A stretch of 64,000 nucleotides of DNA from JASGDC01 sp047606545 (GCA_047606545.1 JASGEI010000012.1:9838-73837); one strand, 5' to 3'; counted from the stretch's first letter, positions 45,714 through 53,885 are shown. The notes: a model not told the origin generated them from the letters alone. Numbers and translations are program-made.

Positions 45714-46054
45714 TACATACCTGCTTTTAATTTTTTAGCTTTATAATCTGCACCCCATGACTTCATCGCAATAATTATTGGATGCAACGTTTGCCCTAGT
45801 GAGGTTAATGAGTACTCAACTTTTGGTGGAATCTGTGGATAAACCTTACGATTAACGATTCCATCTTGCTCAAGTTCACGCAGTTGCAGCGTTAGCATTC
45901 GTTGCGTTATTCCAGGAATGTGCCGTTGTAATTGGCTAAAGCGCAATACACCATACTCCATTAGATGAAATAGAATAATAGCCTTCCACTTTCCACCTAT
46001 TAAACTAATAGTTTGAGCGACATCACAAATTTGCGGTTCTGGTTTAATAGTCAT
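45713..46054 (-). CDS. HxlR-family transcriptional regulator
   Basis: 113 residues from ATG 46054 (MTIKPEPQICDVAQTISL); a longer TTG form at 46087 would overlap the likely promoter. HxlR winged helix: CDVAQTISLIGGKWKAIILFHL with the usual Cys near the start, then RFSQLQRHIPGITQRMLTLQLRELEQDGIVNR. Such proteins often sense electrophiles or disulfide stress and repress a divergent reductase, and a nitroreductase gene is indeed divergent here. Confidence 0.88.
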   Translation of the reverse strand: MTIKPEPQICDVAQTISLIGGKWKAIILFHLMEYGVLRFSQLQRHIPGITQRMLTLQLRELEQDGIVNRKVYPQIPPKVEYSLTSLGQTLHPIIIAMKSWGADYKAKKLKAGM

Positions 46055-46060
46055 ATTTAC

Positions 46061-46076
46061 AGTATACAAAATGTAT
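46061..46076. promoter_or_regulatory. Operator-like palindrome and -10 box of the hxlR gene
   Basis: ATACA-AAA-TGTAT (46064-46076) overlaps TATACT on the minus strand (46061-46066). That -10 lies seven bases before the ATG at 46054, predicting a leaderless hxlR mRNA with autorepression. Confidence 0.4.
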
Positions 46077-46099
46077 GTATATAACAAAAATGTTTCTAC

Positions 46100-46129
46100 T
46101 TGCTATTAATATTGTTTAGCTTTTACAAT
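46100..46129 (+). promoter_or_regulatory. Candidate promoter of the nitroreductase gene
   Basis: TTGCTA (46100-46105) and TACAAT (46124-46129), 18 bases apart, about 22 bases before AAGGAGAAAA and the GTG start at 46159. Confidence 0.5.
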
Positions 46130-46158
46130 AATGGTTATCCATTAAATTAAGGAGAAAA

Positions 46159-46836
46159 GTGACTAACACCAATAACGTAACTGCTAAGCAGGTTCTATCG
46201 GCTTTCAATTTTAGGCATGCTACTAAAAAATTTGACGAGGCAAAGAAAATAAGTGATTCCGACTTCAAAGTAATTCTTGAAGCTGCTCAGTTATCACCTT
46301 CATCTTATGGGTTTGAACCATGGAACTTATTAGTTATCCAAGATAAAGAAGTTCGTGAAAAATTATTATCTACTAAACCTTCGGGTGCATCGGGACAATT
46401 GCCAACTGCTAGCCACTTTATGATTATGACTGCAAAAGCTGGTAACGAACTACAGCCTGATTCAAAGCATATTACCCATATTACAAAAGATGTTAAGCAC
46501 CTACCTGCAGAACGAATTAATGCGTTATTAAAACGCTACCAACAATGGTTTGAAGAAGATTTTATCATTGACAATGAAGAAAAACACCATCAATGGGCAA
46601 CTAAACAGGCATATATTGCACTAGGTAATATGATGACTACTGCAGCATTTCTCGGCATTGATTCTTGCGCAATTGAAGGGTTTAATCTGAAGAAGATAAC
46701 CAATATCTTAGCTGATTATAAGTTAATTAATCCTAAAACTGACTTACCAGTTGTTATGGTAGCTTTTGGATATCGTGTTGATGAACCACCTGAAAAAACA
46801 AGACGCCCTATAGCTGAAATTGTGAAGTGGGTTTAA
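46159..46836 (+). CDS. Nitroreductase-family NAD(P)H oxidoreductase
   Basis: 225 residues, GTG start chosen for the AAGGAG five bases before it. FMN-dependent nitroreductase fold: FRHATKKFDEAKKIS, QLSPSSYGFEPWNLLV, ALGNMMTTAAFLGIDSCAIEGF, and the C-terminal RRPIAEIVKWV. Reduces nitro compounds or quinones. Divergent from hxlR, which probably controls it in the way YodB or HypR control such enzymes in Bacillus. Confidence 0.92.
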   Translation: MTNTNNVTAKQVLSAFNFRHATKKFDEAKKISDSDFKVILEAAQLSPSSYGFEPWNLLVIQDKEVREKLLSTKPSGASGQLPTASHFMIMTAKAGNELQPDSKHITHITKDVKHLPAERINALLKRYQQWFEEDFIIDNEEKHHQWATKQAYIALGNMMTTAAFLGIDSCAIEGFNLKKITNILADYKLINPKTDLPVVMVAFGYRVDEPPEKTRRPIAEIVKWV

Positions 46837-46861
46837 TTAACCTACTTCACTGTTTCAAATA

Positions 46862-48196
46862 CTAGAGCCTCTTTAATCCAAGGATAAGTGCGTGCTCACC
46901 TTCAGCTATACTACCTTTACGCACTGCTTCTTCATGGGCTGCAATAACGGCGGCATCTTTCCTTCGAATTATTAGATGGTGAATTTGTTTTAAACACAAT
47001 ACGAACAATACTACTAAAGCTGTATGGCGGAAGATTAATGCAAGTAAATTCCAGCTAGTTGCGTATTGGAAACAGATTGCCACTGCAATTACAAACAATG
47101 CCTGGGCAATGCTATTCCAAAACTTTTGGTGTCGTTCTTCAGCTAATAAATATCCGACTAATAACGGGGCAAGCAACCAGAAAATATATTGTGGTGAGCC
47201 AACTTTATTAAAAAGAATAAGACCGGCAATCATAGTAGTTACGATTACACGTAACATCTCATCTGAGTCTTTGGATTTACTAAATGAGTATGAAAGATAA
47301 GTAATAACAATAGCCAAGACAGCCATTGCTATGTTTGAAAGTATAGAGAAGAAACCAATAAATGGACCAGATACACTTTGGGTCTGTAAAATATCATCAA
47401 AGTACTGTCTAAATCCTGGAACATGCATATCTGAAAGAATTACATAAGGTAATGCAATAGGCGCCTCATACTGGACACCTCTGCTGCTTTGTTCAGTTAA
47501 GAACGACAAGAAATTCTGGAATCCGCCACGAGTCCAGGCAAATAATGCCATTAAAGCTGTTACAAAGATACCACTAATTAAGATAATTTTACGTTTTGGA
47601 TTGTTCTTAGCTAATGCAGGTAAGATAAAACCTGCAGGCCACACTTTTACCCAGGTTGCTAATGCAATCAATGCCGATCCAGAGAATACACTCTGTGAGA
47701 AGAACATCAACATACCACTAATAACTAACGGCACAGTAAAGCTATCAAGTCTAGTACCGAGGAAATAATAAAGAATAGCATTAAATACCATCCAGATAAC
47801 AATAGTTATCTTACCTTTTCGTCCATACCTAAAGAGATGAATCGTACATAGTAAATTAGCTATGGTAATAATAATATAAAAAGCAAAGCCATAATTAGGC
47901 ATTTTCAAAAGACCAGCAACGCCGATAGGCACCCATGCCCCAAGAGGATAAACCCAAGGTAATTGCACCCCAACCCATTGGTTTTGCGTAAGACCATGCT
48001 GTAGCCAATCATGGTAAAGCCTTACATCATGCTCAATTTTATTTCCAGAGATGAAACTTAACTGCAAATAAATAAGTAAACCAACGTGAGTAATCACAAA
48101 ACTAGCAATTGCAAACATTGTCAATCGCTTATCCGTCAAATATTTCGCCGGTATTTTATCTATTACTGATCCCGTAGGAGTATCCTGTATGAGCAT
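46862..48196 (-). CDS. GT87-type polyprenol-phosphate-mannose-dependent mannosyltransferase (probable)
   Basis: 444 residues with about eleven membrane segments. After the first one comes NKIEHDVRLYHDWL, a D-containing extracytoplasmic loop typical of GT-C enzymes, then long hydrophobic helices with LGTRLDSFTVPL and TWVKVWPAGFILPAL, the latter typical of the DUF2029/GT87 family. It would transfer mannose from the lipid made by Ppm1 (14557-15294) to a cell-wall glycan. The acceptor is unknown. Confidence 0.72.
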   Translation of the reverse strand: MLIQDTPTGSVIDKIPAKYLTDKRLTMFAIASFVITHVGLLIYLQLSFISGNKIEHDVRLYHDWLQHGLTQNQWVGVQLPWVYPLGAWVPIGVAGLLKMPNYGFAFYIIITIANLLCTIHLFRYGRKGKITIVIWMVFNAILYYFLGTRLDSFTVPLVISGMLMFFSQSVFSGSALIALATWVKVWPAGFILPALAKNNPKRKIILISGIFVTALMALFAWTRGGFQNFLSFLTEQSSRGVQYEAPIALPYVILSDMHVPGFRQYFDDILQTQSVSGPFIGFFSILSNIAMAVLAIVITYLSYSFSKSKDSDEMLRVIVTTMIAGLILFNKVGSPQYIFWLLAPLLVGYLLAEERHQKFWNSIAQALFVIAVAICFQYATSWNLLALIFRHTALVVLFVLCLKQIHHLIIRRKDAAVIAAHEEAVRKGSIAEGEHALILGLKRL

Positions 48197-48230
48197 AACA
48201 AATTAATTTTACCCTATAAAATTCAGATAT

Positions 48231-49007
48231 TTAGTTAAGAAAAACTTCTGCTTTTGCATATAAAGCAGCTTTGCCGCTTAATAACACTCGATTATTTTTA
48301 ACCTCCCCGTACAATACACCGCCACGCGCTGAAGCCTGATAGCCCACTAACTTAGTTTTACTAAGCCTCACACTCCAATATGGAAATATATGACAATGAC
48401 CACTGCCGTTTACTGGGTCTTCGATTACATCGTGTTTAGGTGCGAATGTCCTTGATATACAATCATAATCTTTGCCTTTAGCTGTAACTTGTAATAACAA
48501 ACCATCAAGTGCTTTAACTTTTTCAATATCTGGCTTTAAGTTTCGCACTTCTTCTTCAGTTTCCAAGACACAGATCAAATCTCGACCTAAACAAGCTTCA
48601 ATAGGGGTTAGCCCTAATGCTTCTGTCATAGCATCAGTTACTGGAATAGATTTTAAATCAAAACTTGGAAAGTCCATCTCAAACATTCCAGCTTCTTTAG
48701 TAACTTTAAGTAAGCCACTTTTAGTTTCAAAGGTATAGCTTTTAGCTTCAGTATCAATGAATTGTGAAATTACATATGAAGTAGCTAAAGTTGCATGTCC
48801 ACATAAATCTATTTCACCACTTGGAGTAAACCAACGAAGTTGATAGTTATTGCCATTAGGCACTAAAAAAGCAGTTTCAGATAAATTATTTTCACGGGTT
48901 ATTGCTTGTAATAACTTATCATCTGGGTATTCTTCCAAAATACAAATTGCTGCAGGATTTCCGCTAAAAACCTTATCTGTAAAAGCATCTATTATGTACT
49001 GATCCAT
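48231..49007 (-). CDS. PhzF-family isomerase
   Basis: 258 residues. Hallmarks: QYIIDAFTDKVFSGNPAAIC, the catalytic Glu in NNLSETAFL, IDLCGHATLATSYV, and EDPVNGSGHCHIFPYWS near the end. Named after phenazine synthesis, but most members act elsewhere; no phenazine genes are present. Single gene. Confidence 0.9.
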   Translation of the reverse strand: MDQYIIDAFTDKVFSGNPAAICILEEYPDDKLLQAITRENNLSETAFLVPNGNNYQLRWFTPSGEIDLCGHATLATSYVISQFIDTEAKSYTFETKSGLLKVTKEAGMFEMDFPSFDLKSIPVTDAMTEALGLTPIEACLGRDLICVLETEEEVRNLKPDIEKVKALDGLLLQVTAKGKDYDCISRTFAPKHDVIEDPVNGSGHCHIFPYWSVRLSKTKLVGYQASARGGVLYGEVKNNRVLLSGKAALYAKAEVFLN

Positions 49008-49047
49008 ACTTAGCGTTACCTTTCTACTTCATTAACAACACATATAT

Positions 49048-49122
49048 AAAGCAACTATTTGGCAAATGGTTGCTTTATATAACTAATGCCAGGCATAATC
49101 TATATGTCTGGCATCAGTTATA
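49048..49122 (-). terminator. Two hairpins between the PhzF gene and the small YdeI-like gene
   Basis: AAAGCAAC/GTTGCTTT (49048-49055 with 49069-49076) and TATAACTAATGCCAG/CTGGCATCAGTTATA (49078-49092 with 49108-49122). Stable stems but without a clear U-run. Confidence 0.5.
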
Positions 49123-49150
49123 AATTATCTTAAATTAGAAGGTTAAATCA

Positions 49151-49330
49151 TTATTTCTTTAACATTCCGATTAGTTCATTAATCCTACCGTCTTTTTCAA
49201 CAGCATGCTTTGCTTCGCTAACCCACTTAATAAGCTGAATTTGACGTTCGTGTGGCAGTTGTTTGAACTTTTCTAGTAGTCCGTATTTACGTAATGTATT
49301 ATATATTTCAATATCTTGTTTTAATCCCAT
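49151..49330 (-). CDS. Short YdeI/OmdA-like protein
   Basis: 59 residues, start ATG 49330, stop TAA 49151. The second half, LPHERQIQLIKWVSEAKHAV then DGRINELIGMLKK, matches the C-terminal YdeI/OmdA pattern in which a W/Y-I-x-x-AK helix is followed by a basic R-I helix. It may be a reduced form of that domain; the usual TR before the last helix is replaced by EK. Function unknown. The spacing to GGTAGG upstream is about nine bases. Confidence 0.65.
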   Translation of the reverse strand: MGLKQDIEIYNTLRKYGLLEKFKQLPHERQIQLIKWVSEAKHAVEKDGRINELIGMLKK

Positions 49331-49645
49331 GTGTTTAGCCTACCAAAAAACTAACTACTTTCTCTTAAACTTTTATCATCTATAGAAAATAACTAGATGA
49401 ATAAAAATAGCTATTTAGCAATGCTCGTATAGCTTAAATCAGATAATTGACGAAAAATAATTTTATCGTTGATTACGCGTTTCTAATTAGAGCAATCATC
49501 CGTTAAAGTAAATTAAAACTGATATATCATCTTAATCTCATATTAGTTTAGTTTCCTATTGAGTTTGTGATTAATAACAGAAAAGCAGAAAATGGCATTC
49601 ATTTCCTTACTATATCGTCAAATTGTTTTCTGATTTCTATTAGTT
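49331..49645. other. Gene-free AT-rich region
   Basis: No gene or clear structure was seen in these 315 bases. Confidence 0.5.
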
Positions 49646-49816
49646 TTACTTCCTATCGCTAATGTATAGTTGGGCGGTACGACAGACGACTGCACCAAGT
49701 AGTAGTGTGTCGATAGCTAAAAGGTATTTACTAGCGCCAATTCTTGTAATGTAAAGTATTGCAGAGATAGCTAATAGTATTGTTAGCGCTGTAAATACTC
49801 GTTTACTGTTATTCAT
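49646..49816 (-). CDS. Small two-helix membrane protein
   Basis: 56 residues, start ATG 49816, stop TAA 49646. A short basic start (NNSKR) precedes a helix of about 20 hydrophobic residues (VFTALTILLAISAILYI), a basic turn, then a second helix (LLAIDTLLLGAVVC). No known family. The Shine-Dalgarno is weak. It lies downstream of the terminator at 49857-49893, so it needs its own promoter or read-through. Confidence 0.55.
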   Translation of the reverse strand: MNNSKRVFTALTILLAISAILYITRIGASKYLLAIDTLLLGAVVCRTAQLYISDRK

Positions 49817-49856
49817 AGCCTTAAATGTCTTTCTTATGTTACGCTATAGTTATTAA

Positions 49857-49893
49857 GGCGGGTACAGCGGGAATTTCCCACTGTACCGCCTTT
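49857..49893 (-). terminator. Strong hairpin after the 33-residue gene
   Basis: GGCGGGTACAGCGGGAA pairs with TTCCCACTGTACCGCC with one extra base and one wobble. It lies seven bases after the stop at 49900 on the minus strand; a TTT follows on the plus strand. Confidence 0.75.
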
Positions 49894-49899
49894 CGTGTT

Positions 49900-50001
49900 T
49901 TAGTCGCCGTTCTTTCTATCTTTAAGCAGTTCCTGAATTAGAACTGTGACAGTCAAAACATTGACCAATTCCGAAAGGATTTGGCTAATTATGCTAGACA
50001 T
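49900..50001 (-). CDS. 33-residue hydrophobic peptide
   Basis: Start ATG 50001, stop TAA 49900. GAAGGAG seven bases before the ATG is one of the best ribosome sites in the window, and a strong terminator follows at once, so this looks like a dedicated short mRNA. The peptide is one hydrophobic, Leu/Val/Ile-rich helix (residues 4-26, SQILSELVNVLTVTVLIQEL) ending in a charged KDRKNGD. It could be a membrane peptide, a toxin-like peptide or a signal; no family is recognised. A hairpin GTGTTC/GAACAC lies upstream at 50034-50049. Confidence 0.5.
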   Translation of the reverse strand: MSSIISQILSELVNVLTVTVLIQELLKDRKNGD

Positions 50002-50033
50002 AACCAACTCCTTCTAATATCGGAATTATGAAT

Positions 50034-50049
50034 GTGTTCTCTCGAACAC
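50034..50049 (-). promoter_or_regulatory. Short leader hairpin before the 33-residue gene
   Basis: GTGTTC-TCTC-GAACAC, a 6-bp perfect stem with a four-base loop, 33 bases before the ATG at 50001. It may be a leader structure or a protein site. Confidence 0.35.
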
Positions 50050-50169
50050 CTTAAAAGCTTAATGTTAGTAGTGTCAGCTACACAAGACCCTCTATACATA
50101 TACGACATAAATCATGTTGCCTTTTGTACACAACAAGGAAATTTATTTGACCACATTTTCAAATGCTTT

Positions 50170-50192
50170 CCAGCATATTAAAAATATGCTGG
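50170..50192 (-). terminator. Hairpin after tRNA-Leu
   Basis: CCAGCATAT and ATATGCTGG with a five-base loop, 38 bases past the tRNA 3' end on the minus strand. No U-run follows. Confidence 0.45.
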
Positions 50193-50230
50193 TTGCACCT
50201 TGATATTAAAGAGATATAGTAAATTTTTAG

Positions 50231-50318
50231 TGCCCAAGAAGGGATTTGAACCCTCACCCATGATATGTTATGGACTAGCACCTCAAGCTAGCGCGTCTAC
50301 CTATTCCGCCACCTGGGC
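50231..50318 (-). tRNA. tRNA-Leu (anticodon GAG)
   Basis: 88 nucleotides on the minus strand. Acceptor GCCCAGG pairs with CTTGGGC (one G-U); the D-arm, anticodon loop CTTGAGG, long variable arm with CCAT/ATGG and T-arm with GGTTCAAATCC are all present. The gene does not encode the CCA end. It lies 25 bases beyond the DUF1906 gene. Confidence 0.95.
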
Positions 50319-50343
50319 ATGCACTTAATAGAATAGCATGTAC

Positions 50344-51840
50344 TTAGGCTCTAGGCGAACTATAATTCACATCAACTTGGATAGCACCATCGCCCTCACC
50401 TAGAGTTGTTGCTGGTCCTTGTTGGATTGTCCAATTTTTTGGTAGTGGGATACCAGCATTACCGTGATAATCATTGGATAAACTTGCAGTGAATGAAGCA
50501 CTAGCGTCTATAGCATCACTAACCATATGGCAAACTAAGTGAGTGCCATAAACCCCCACTTTAAAAGTGCTATTTTCTTGACTAAGAGCATCTTTTATCC
50601 CTTGGAAATAGGGAATGATTGCTCCTTGAACATCATCAGGATTTGGGTCAAAGTCTACTGCAAAATAGATAATTTCACCAGAGCCAAATTTAAAAGTTTT
50701 AGCTCTATTATGAGCATCTTTACCTGCAACTAAACCACGCTCATAATCAAAATATTTAATACTATCCCCTACAAGCTGGTAAATAGGATAAACTTTCATC
50801 CCATGGTTCGTAATAATCTCTTTTTCCCCAGATTGTAATACTTTTGGTAAAGTATCCGAGATTGCTTTTCCAGCAAGATAACGCCCAACAAACTTTACTT
50901 TAGCATCTTTAAGAGTTTGGGCTTTTTGTTCATCGACAGCGGTAACAGTATCACAAGCGTTGCCTACGCGATTTGGATCTCCAGAAGGAAATAATAATGA
51001 ATACCAAGTTCCAGAGTCTACTTCCCCAGTTTCTTCAATTGCAACAAACTTTTGGAACTCACGAAGCTGCTTTTGTGTTGATTTATCAAACTCACCATTA
51101 AGATTATCTGGAGGAAATCCTAGTAAAGTTAATGCTGCTTGTGCTACTAAAACTAAATCCTTGGCTTGATTTTTATCTTTGCTAATCTGATACTTTTCAT
51201 CAGTAAAAGCTACTCGAACTTTAGCATTCCAAACTCCCAAATTAGCGACACTACTAATACCTACCTGCTCATAATAATAATCTCGTAGAATAAACATCGT
51301 TTCAGCATCTCTTACCCCGTTGGGCACAATGTAAGAAGTGCTAGCATTACCACCATAAACTACATTTAACCACTGCTGAACTTTTAAGACTTGTTGACTC
51401 CCCTTTTGAAAATTATCAAGCCCAATATAAACAGGTTTAAATAATGCACCAATCCACTTTGCACGTGAAAAGTTCTCTGGGTTTATCCCTAAATGGTCTG
51501 AAAAAGCTCGCTCCACAATATCATCACGCATGCCATATTCTTTATTTAGGTCATTAGGGAAATAACCTTTAAATATAAGGGCACAACGCACTATGTCAAG
51601 AGTCTTTACTGGAACGTTAGTTAAGTTTTTTAATACACTATCAGCATTAGATAACGTCTGCTCGCCTATAGCCCCACTAGGCTTTGCTATCTTTAGTTCA
51701 CTCTGTAGAGCAAAAGTAACTGCAACCATGTTTGATAAGTGCAATTTACCATCTTCGGCTATCACTGGGTACTTATCTAAATGTTGATAGTTCTTATTAA
51801 GAAATTGCTGTGCTTGTAGAATTAAACCTGACTGTATCAT
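50344..51840 (-). CDS. DUF1906 glycoside-hydrolase-like protein with peptidoglycan-binding-like region
   Basis: 498 residues. Residues 220-290 resemble a peptidoglycan-binding helical repeat (AQAALTLLGFPPDNLNGEFD, TQKQLREFQKFV). Residues 310-498 match DUF1906, a GH25-like barrel also found in the Tat-exported Rv2525c: KFVGRYLAGK, KVYPIYQLVGD, IIYFAVDFDPNPDDVQ, VGVYGTHLVCHMV, and the terminal QVDVNYSS. Probable action on cell-wall glycan. No signal peptide is seen, although the fold normally works outside. It shares one base with the upstream Tat-signal gene. Confidence 0.82.
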   Translation of the reverse strand: MIQSGLILQAQQFLNKNYQHLDKYPVIAEDGKLHLSNMVAVTFALQSELKIAKPSGAIGEQTLSNADSVLKNLTNVPVKTLDIVRCALIFKGYFPNDLNKEYGMRDDIVERAFSDHLGINPENFSRAKWIGALFKPVYIGLDNFQKGSQQVLKVQQWLNVVYGGNASTSYIVPNGVRDAETMFILRDYYYEQVGISSVANLGVWNAKVRVAFTDEKYQISKDKNQAKDLVLVAQAALTLLGFPPDNLNGEFDKSTQKQLREFQKFVAIEETGEVDSGTWYSLLFPSGDPNRVGNACDTVTAVDEQKAQTLKDAKVKFVGRYLAGKAISDTLPKVLQSGEKEIITNHGMKVYPIYQLVGDSIKYFDYERGLVAGKDAHNRAKTFKFGSGEIIYFAVDFDPNPDDVQGAIIPYFQGIKDALSQENSTFKVGVYGTHLVCHMVSDAIDASASFTASLSNDYHGNAGIPLPKNWTIQQGPATTLGEGDGAIQVDVNYSSPRA

Positions 51841-52838
51841 TAAACCCCTGTAGCTCCATACATAATATAAGTCTCCGGTACAGCACGAACCTGTTTAGTA
51901 ACTGGTTCAATAATTTGGATATGCGAAACTATCTTTGTACTTATGTCCTTGTTAGCATATTTATAACCAAAATCTAATAGTAGTTCTTGACCAGCGGTTA
52001 ACTCGATATTTACTTGCACTGTTATTTGGTAAATTTTCTTTACTAGCTTTTTCACAATTGAAACTTGTTTAGTTGATAATTCTGAATCTTTTATTGAAAC
52101 TTTAAAGGTTGTAATATCTTTAATGGTTTCGCCGTCTAAGTTTAGTTGTAGTTTATATCCCAGTGGAGTGTTACCCGGTCCCGTACTTTTAATTATTATA
52201 GATTTTGGATGGTAATAAGAATATTCCTTATTCTCAACGTTATAACCTTCATTCCAGGCACAGGATAATTGAGTTCCCCAGACATAACTTAGAGCTGCGC
52301 TATTTTTGATTGCCACTGAACTTACTTCTTGTCTGCTATTTGAACTAATCATAGACTGTCCTACACTTGACGCAATGCAATCATAAGGATAATTAACTGC
52401 GCACAGATAATTAGGTGCAAATGAAATGTTACCAGCTTTAAAATTTAGGTCTTCAGGCAAAGTACCTTTCACGTAAATAATACCTGCTATCCTAGATACT
52501 TCAGATAAGTCAATTGTAGCTAGATATCTAGTTTCTTTATAAATATACAGTTTAGTTAAATCAGAAAATATTCTACCGTCATAACCGATATAAATAGTAT
52601 CGCCGCTACTCATGGCTTTTGTTTCTGAAGTCATTGTCCATTGAGTAGTTAGCGAACTAGTATTTACTGTTTTAAAAGAGTTTGCAAAATATTCATAATC
52701 TATAGTTTTTTTAACATCTTCTAGATTTTCGTTAGTAGGATTATTGTGCTCACTATCTACGACAAAAGCTATTGCAGCACCTGAAGTTGCTGTAGCTGCA
52801 ATACCTAAAAAAGCTCTACGTGATATTGCCTTACCCAT
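51840..52838 (-). CDS. Tat-exported protein of unknown function
   Basis: 332 residues. The N-terminus MGKAISRRAFLGIAATATSG is a classic twin-arginine signal (SRRAFLG then a hydrophobic stretch to about residue 27). The mature part is rich in beta strands, Ser, Thr and Tyr, with no recognised domain. One-base overlap with the DUF1906 gene suggests translational coupling and shared work at the cell surface. The window's TatA and TatC would export it. Confidence 0.8.
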   Translation of the reverse strand: MGKAISRRAFLGIAATATSGAAIAFVVDSEHNNPTNENLEDVKKTIDYEYFANSFKTVNTSSLTTQWTMTSETKAMSSGDTIYIGYDGRIFSDLTKLYIYKETRYLATIDLSEVSRIAGIIYVKGTLPEDLNFKAGNISFAPNYLCAVNYPYDCIASSVGQSMISSNSRQEVSSVAIKNSAALSYVWGTQLSCAWNEGYNVENKEYSYYHPKSIIIKSTGPGNTPLGYKLQLNLDGETIKDITTFKVSIKDSELSTKQVSIVKKLVKKIYQITVQVNIELTAGQELLLDFGYKYANKDISTKIVSHIQIIEPVTKQVRAVPETYIMYGATGV

Positions 52839-52933
52839 ACCTTAATTCTTCACCACAAACCTTGTACCTTTTTATTAAGATAACATGAAAGTCATCTTCA
52901 TTTTGAAACTCTAATTTACCACTCTTAAAGCTA

Positions 52934-52969
52934 AAAATAGCGGTAAAGACAATTCTTTACCGCTATTTT
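52934..52969 (-). terminator. Terminator of the Rpf gene
   Basis: AAAATAGCGGTAAAGA pairs perfectly with TCTTTACCGCTATTTT, about 30 bases after the stop at 53000 on the minus strand, with U-rich continuation. Confidence 0.88.
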
Positions 52970-52999
52970 AAAGTTTTTAGATATTATTTAAGCTATTGC

Positions 53000-53731
53000 T
53001 TAGCTTAAACCTAGTTCAGCTGAACAAGCTGGCCATGCACTCCAACCTTGAGCTGCTTGTACACGCTCTGCAACAGCAATCTGCTCCGCACGTGAAGCAG
53101 TACTAGCTGAGCCAGAACCACCGTATGCTGCCCATGTAGATGCTGAGAATTGCAGACCACCTGAGTAACCATTACCTGTGTCGATAGACCAGTTTCCACC
53201 AGATTCACACTGAGCTAGCTGATCCCAAACGCTATCACTAGTAGAGCTAGAGCTAGTAGAGCTAGAGCTAGTAGAAGAACTAGAACTAGTGGTTGCTGCC
53301 TGTGTTGTAGTAGCAGCTTGAGTCGTAGTAGCTGCTTGAGTAGAAGTCGTAGTCTGTACAGGAGCTGCCTGTGTTGTAGTAGCTGCTTGAGTAGCAGTCG
53401 TAGTTGCTGGAGCTTGAGTTGTACCGTTAGCTACAAGACCACCATCGTAGTGAGTACCCCATGCGTAAGCATTATCGCCTAAGTTTGCATAGTTTGGGCG
53501 CTCTGCAGGATTTGCTGGAACTGTGTAATTATCTGTGTTCCATGACCAAGAAGTAACACCATTAGAAGATGACATCTGGTAATTAGGAGCAGCCTGATCC
53601 TGAGCTGTAGGAGCAATCAAAGTAGATGCATTAGCTGCTGGAGCAAATGTCATAGCAATAGTGCTCGCACCTAAAACAGCTGCAACATTGCGGGCTTTCT
53701 TAGAATTTTTTGCCTCAAAATTAATGTTCAT
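53000..53731 (-). CDS. rpf: Resuscitation-promoting-factor-like transglycosylase
   Basis: 243 residues from ATG 53731, preceded by GGAAGGAAG; a TTG at 53752 is less likely. A signal peptide (basic start, VAAVLGASTIAMTFAPAANA) is followed by a Thr/Gln/Ala and then Ser/Thr repeat linker (about 105-165), and a C-terminal Rpf domain: VWDQLAQCESGGNWSIDTGN with the catalytic Glu, YSGGLQFSASTWAAYGG, and QGWSAWPACS. Such proteins cut peptidoglycan and stimulate growth. A c-di-AMP riboswitch lies directly upstream. Confidence 0.92.
   Translation of the reverse strand: MNINFEAKNSKKARNVAAVLGASTIAMTFAPAANASTLIAPTAQDQAAPNYQMSSSNGVTSWSWNTDNYTVPANPAERPNYANLGDNAYAWGTHYDGGLVANGTTQAPATTTATQAATTTQAAPVQTTTSTQAATTTQAATTTQAATTSSSSSTSSSSTSSSSTSDSVWDQLAQCESGGNWSIDTGNGYSGGLQFSASTWAAYGGSGSASTASRAEQIAVAERVQAAQGWSAWPACSAELGLS
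53236..53430 (-). repeat. Short tandem repeats coding the Rpf linker
   Basis: CTAGTAGAGCTAGAG-type units (53236-53295) encode SSSST repeats, and GTAGTAGCTGCTTGAGT-type units (53296-53430) encode TQAAT repeats. Prone to length changes by slippage. Confidence 0.7.
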
Positions 53732-53744
53732 TAAAACTTCCTTC

Positions 53745-53885
53745 CTTTGCAAACGAGGTGAGCTGTCGGATTCAGGTTGAGGAAGTAACCTGTGCCAAGC
53801 CAGTGGCTCTAGCGTTTATAACCCCTAGACTCCTATTATTTAAGAAGCCGAAATTTGGTTCCCCCGCTCTTGCCTAATACTACCT
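53745..53885 (-). promoter_or_regulatory. c-di-AMP (ydaO/yuaA) riboswitch upstream of rpf
   Basis: On the minus strand the conserved blocks are in order: GAGCGGGGGAACCAA (53857-53871), TAGGGGTTATAAACG, CCTCAACCTGAATCCGACAGC, then CACCTCGTTTGC ending at about 53749, 18 bases before the rpf ATG. These match the ydaO family, which turns genes off when c-di-AMP is bound and commonly controls cell-wall hydrolases in Actinobacteria. A further hairpin (ATCTAATGgCAT/ATGTCATTAGAT) precedes it at about 53888-53931. Confidence 0.88.

Noticed and set aside
50034..50049. Palindrome GTTC-TCTC-GAAC as a LexA (SOS) box
   Set aside because: The actinobacterial SOS box has GAAC on the left and GTTC on the right; here the halves are in the opposite order.
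53236..53430. CRISPR-like repeats
   Set aside because: The repeats are in frame within the Rpf linker, have no unique spacers and no cas genes are nearby.
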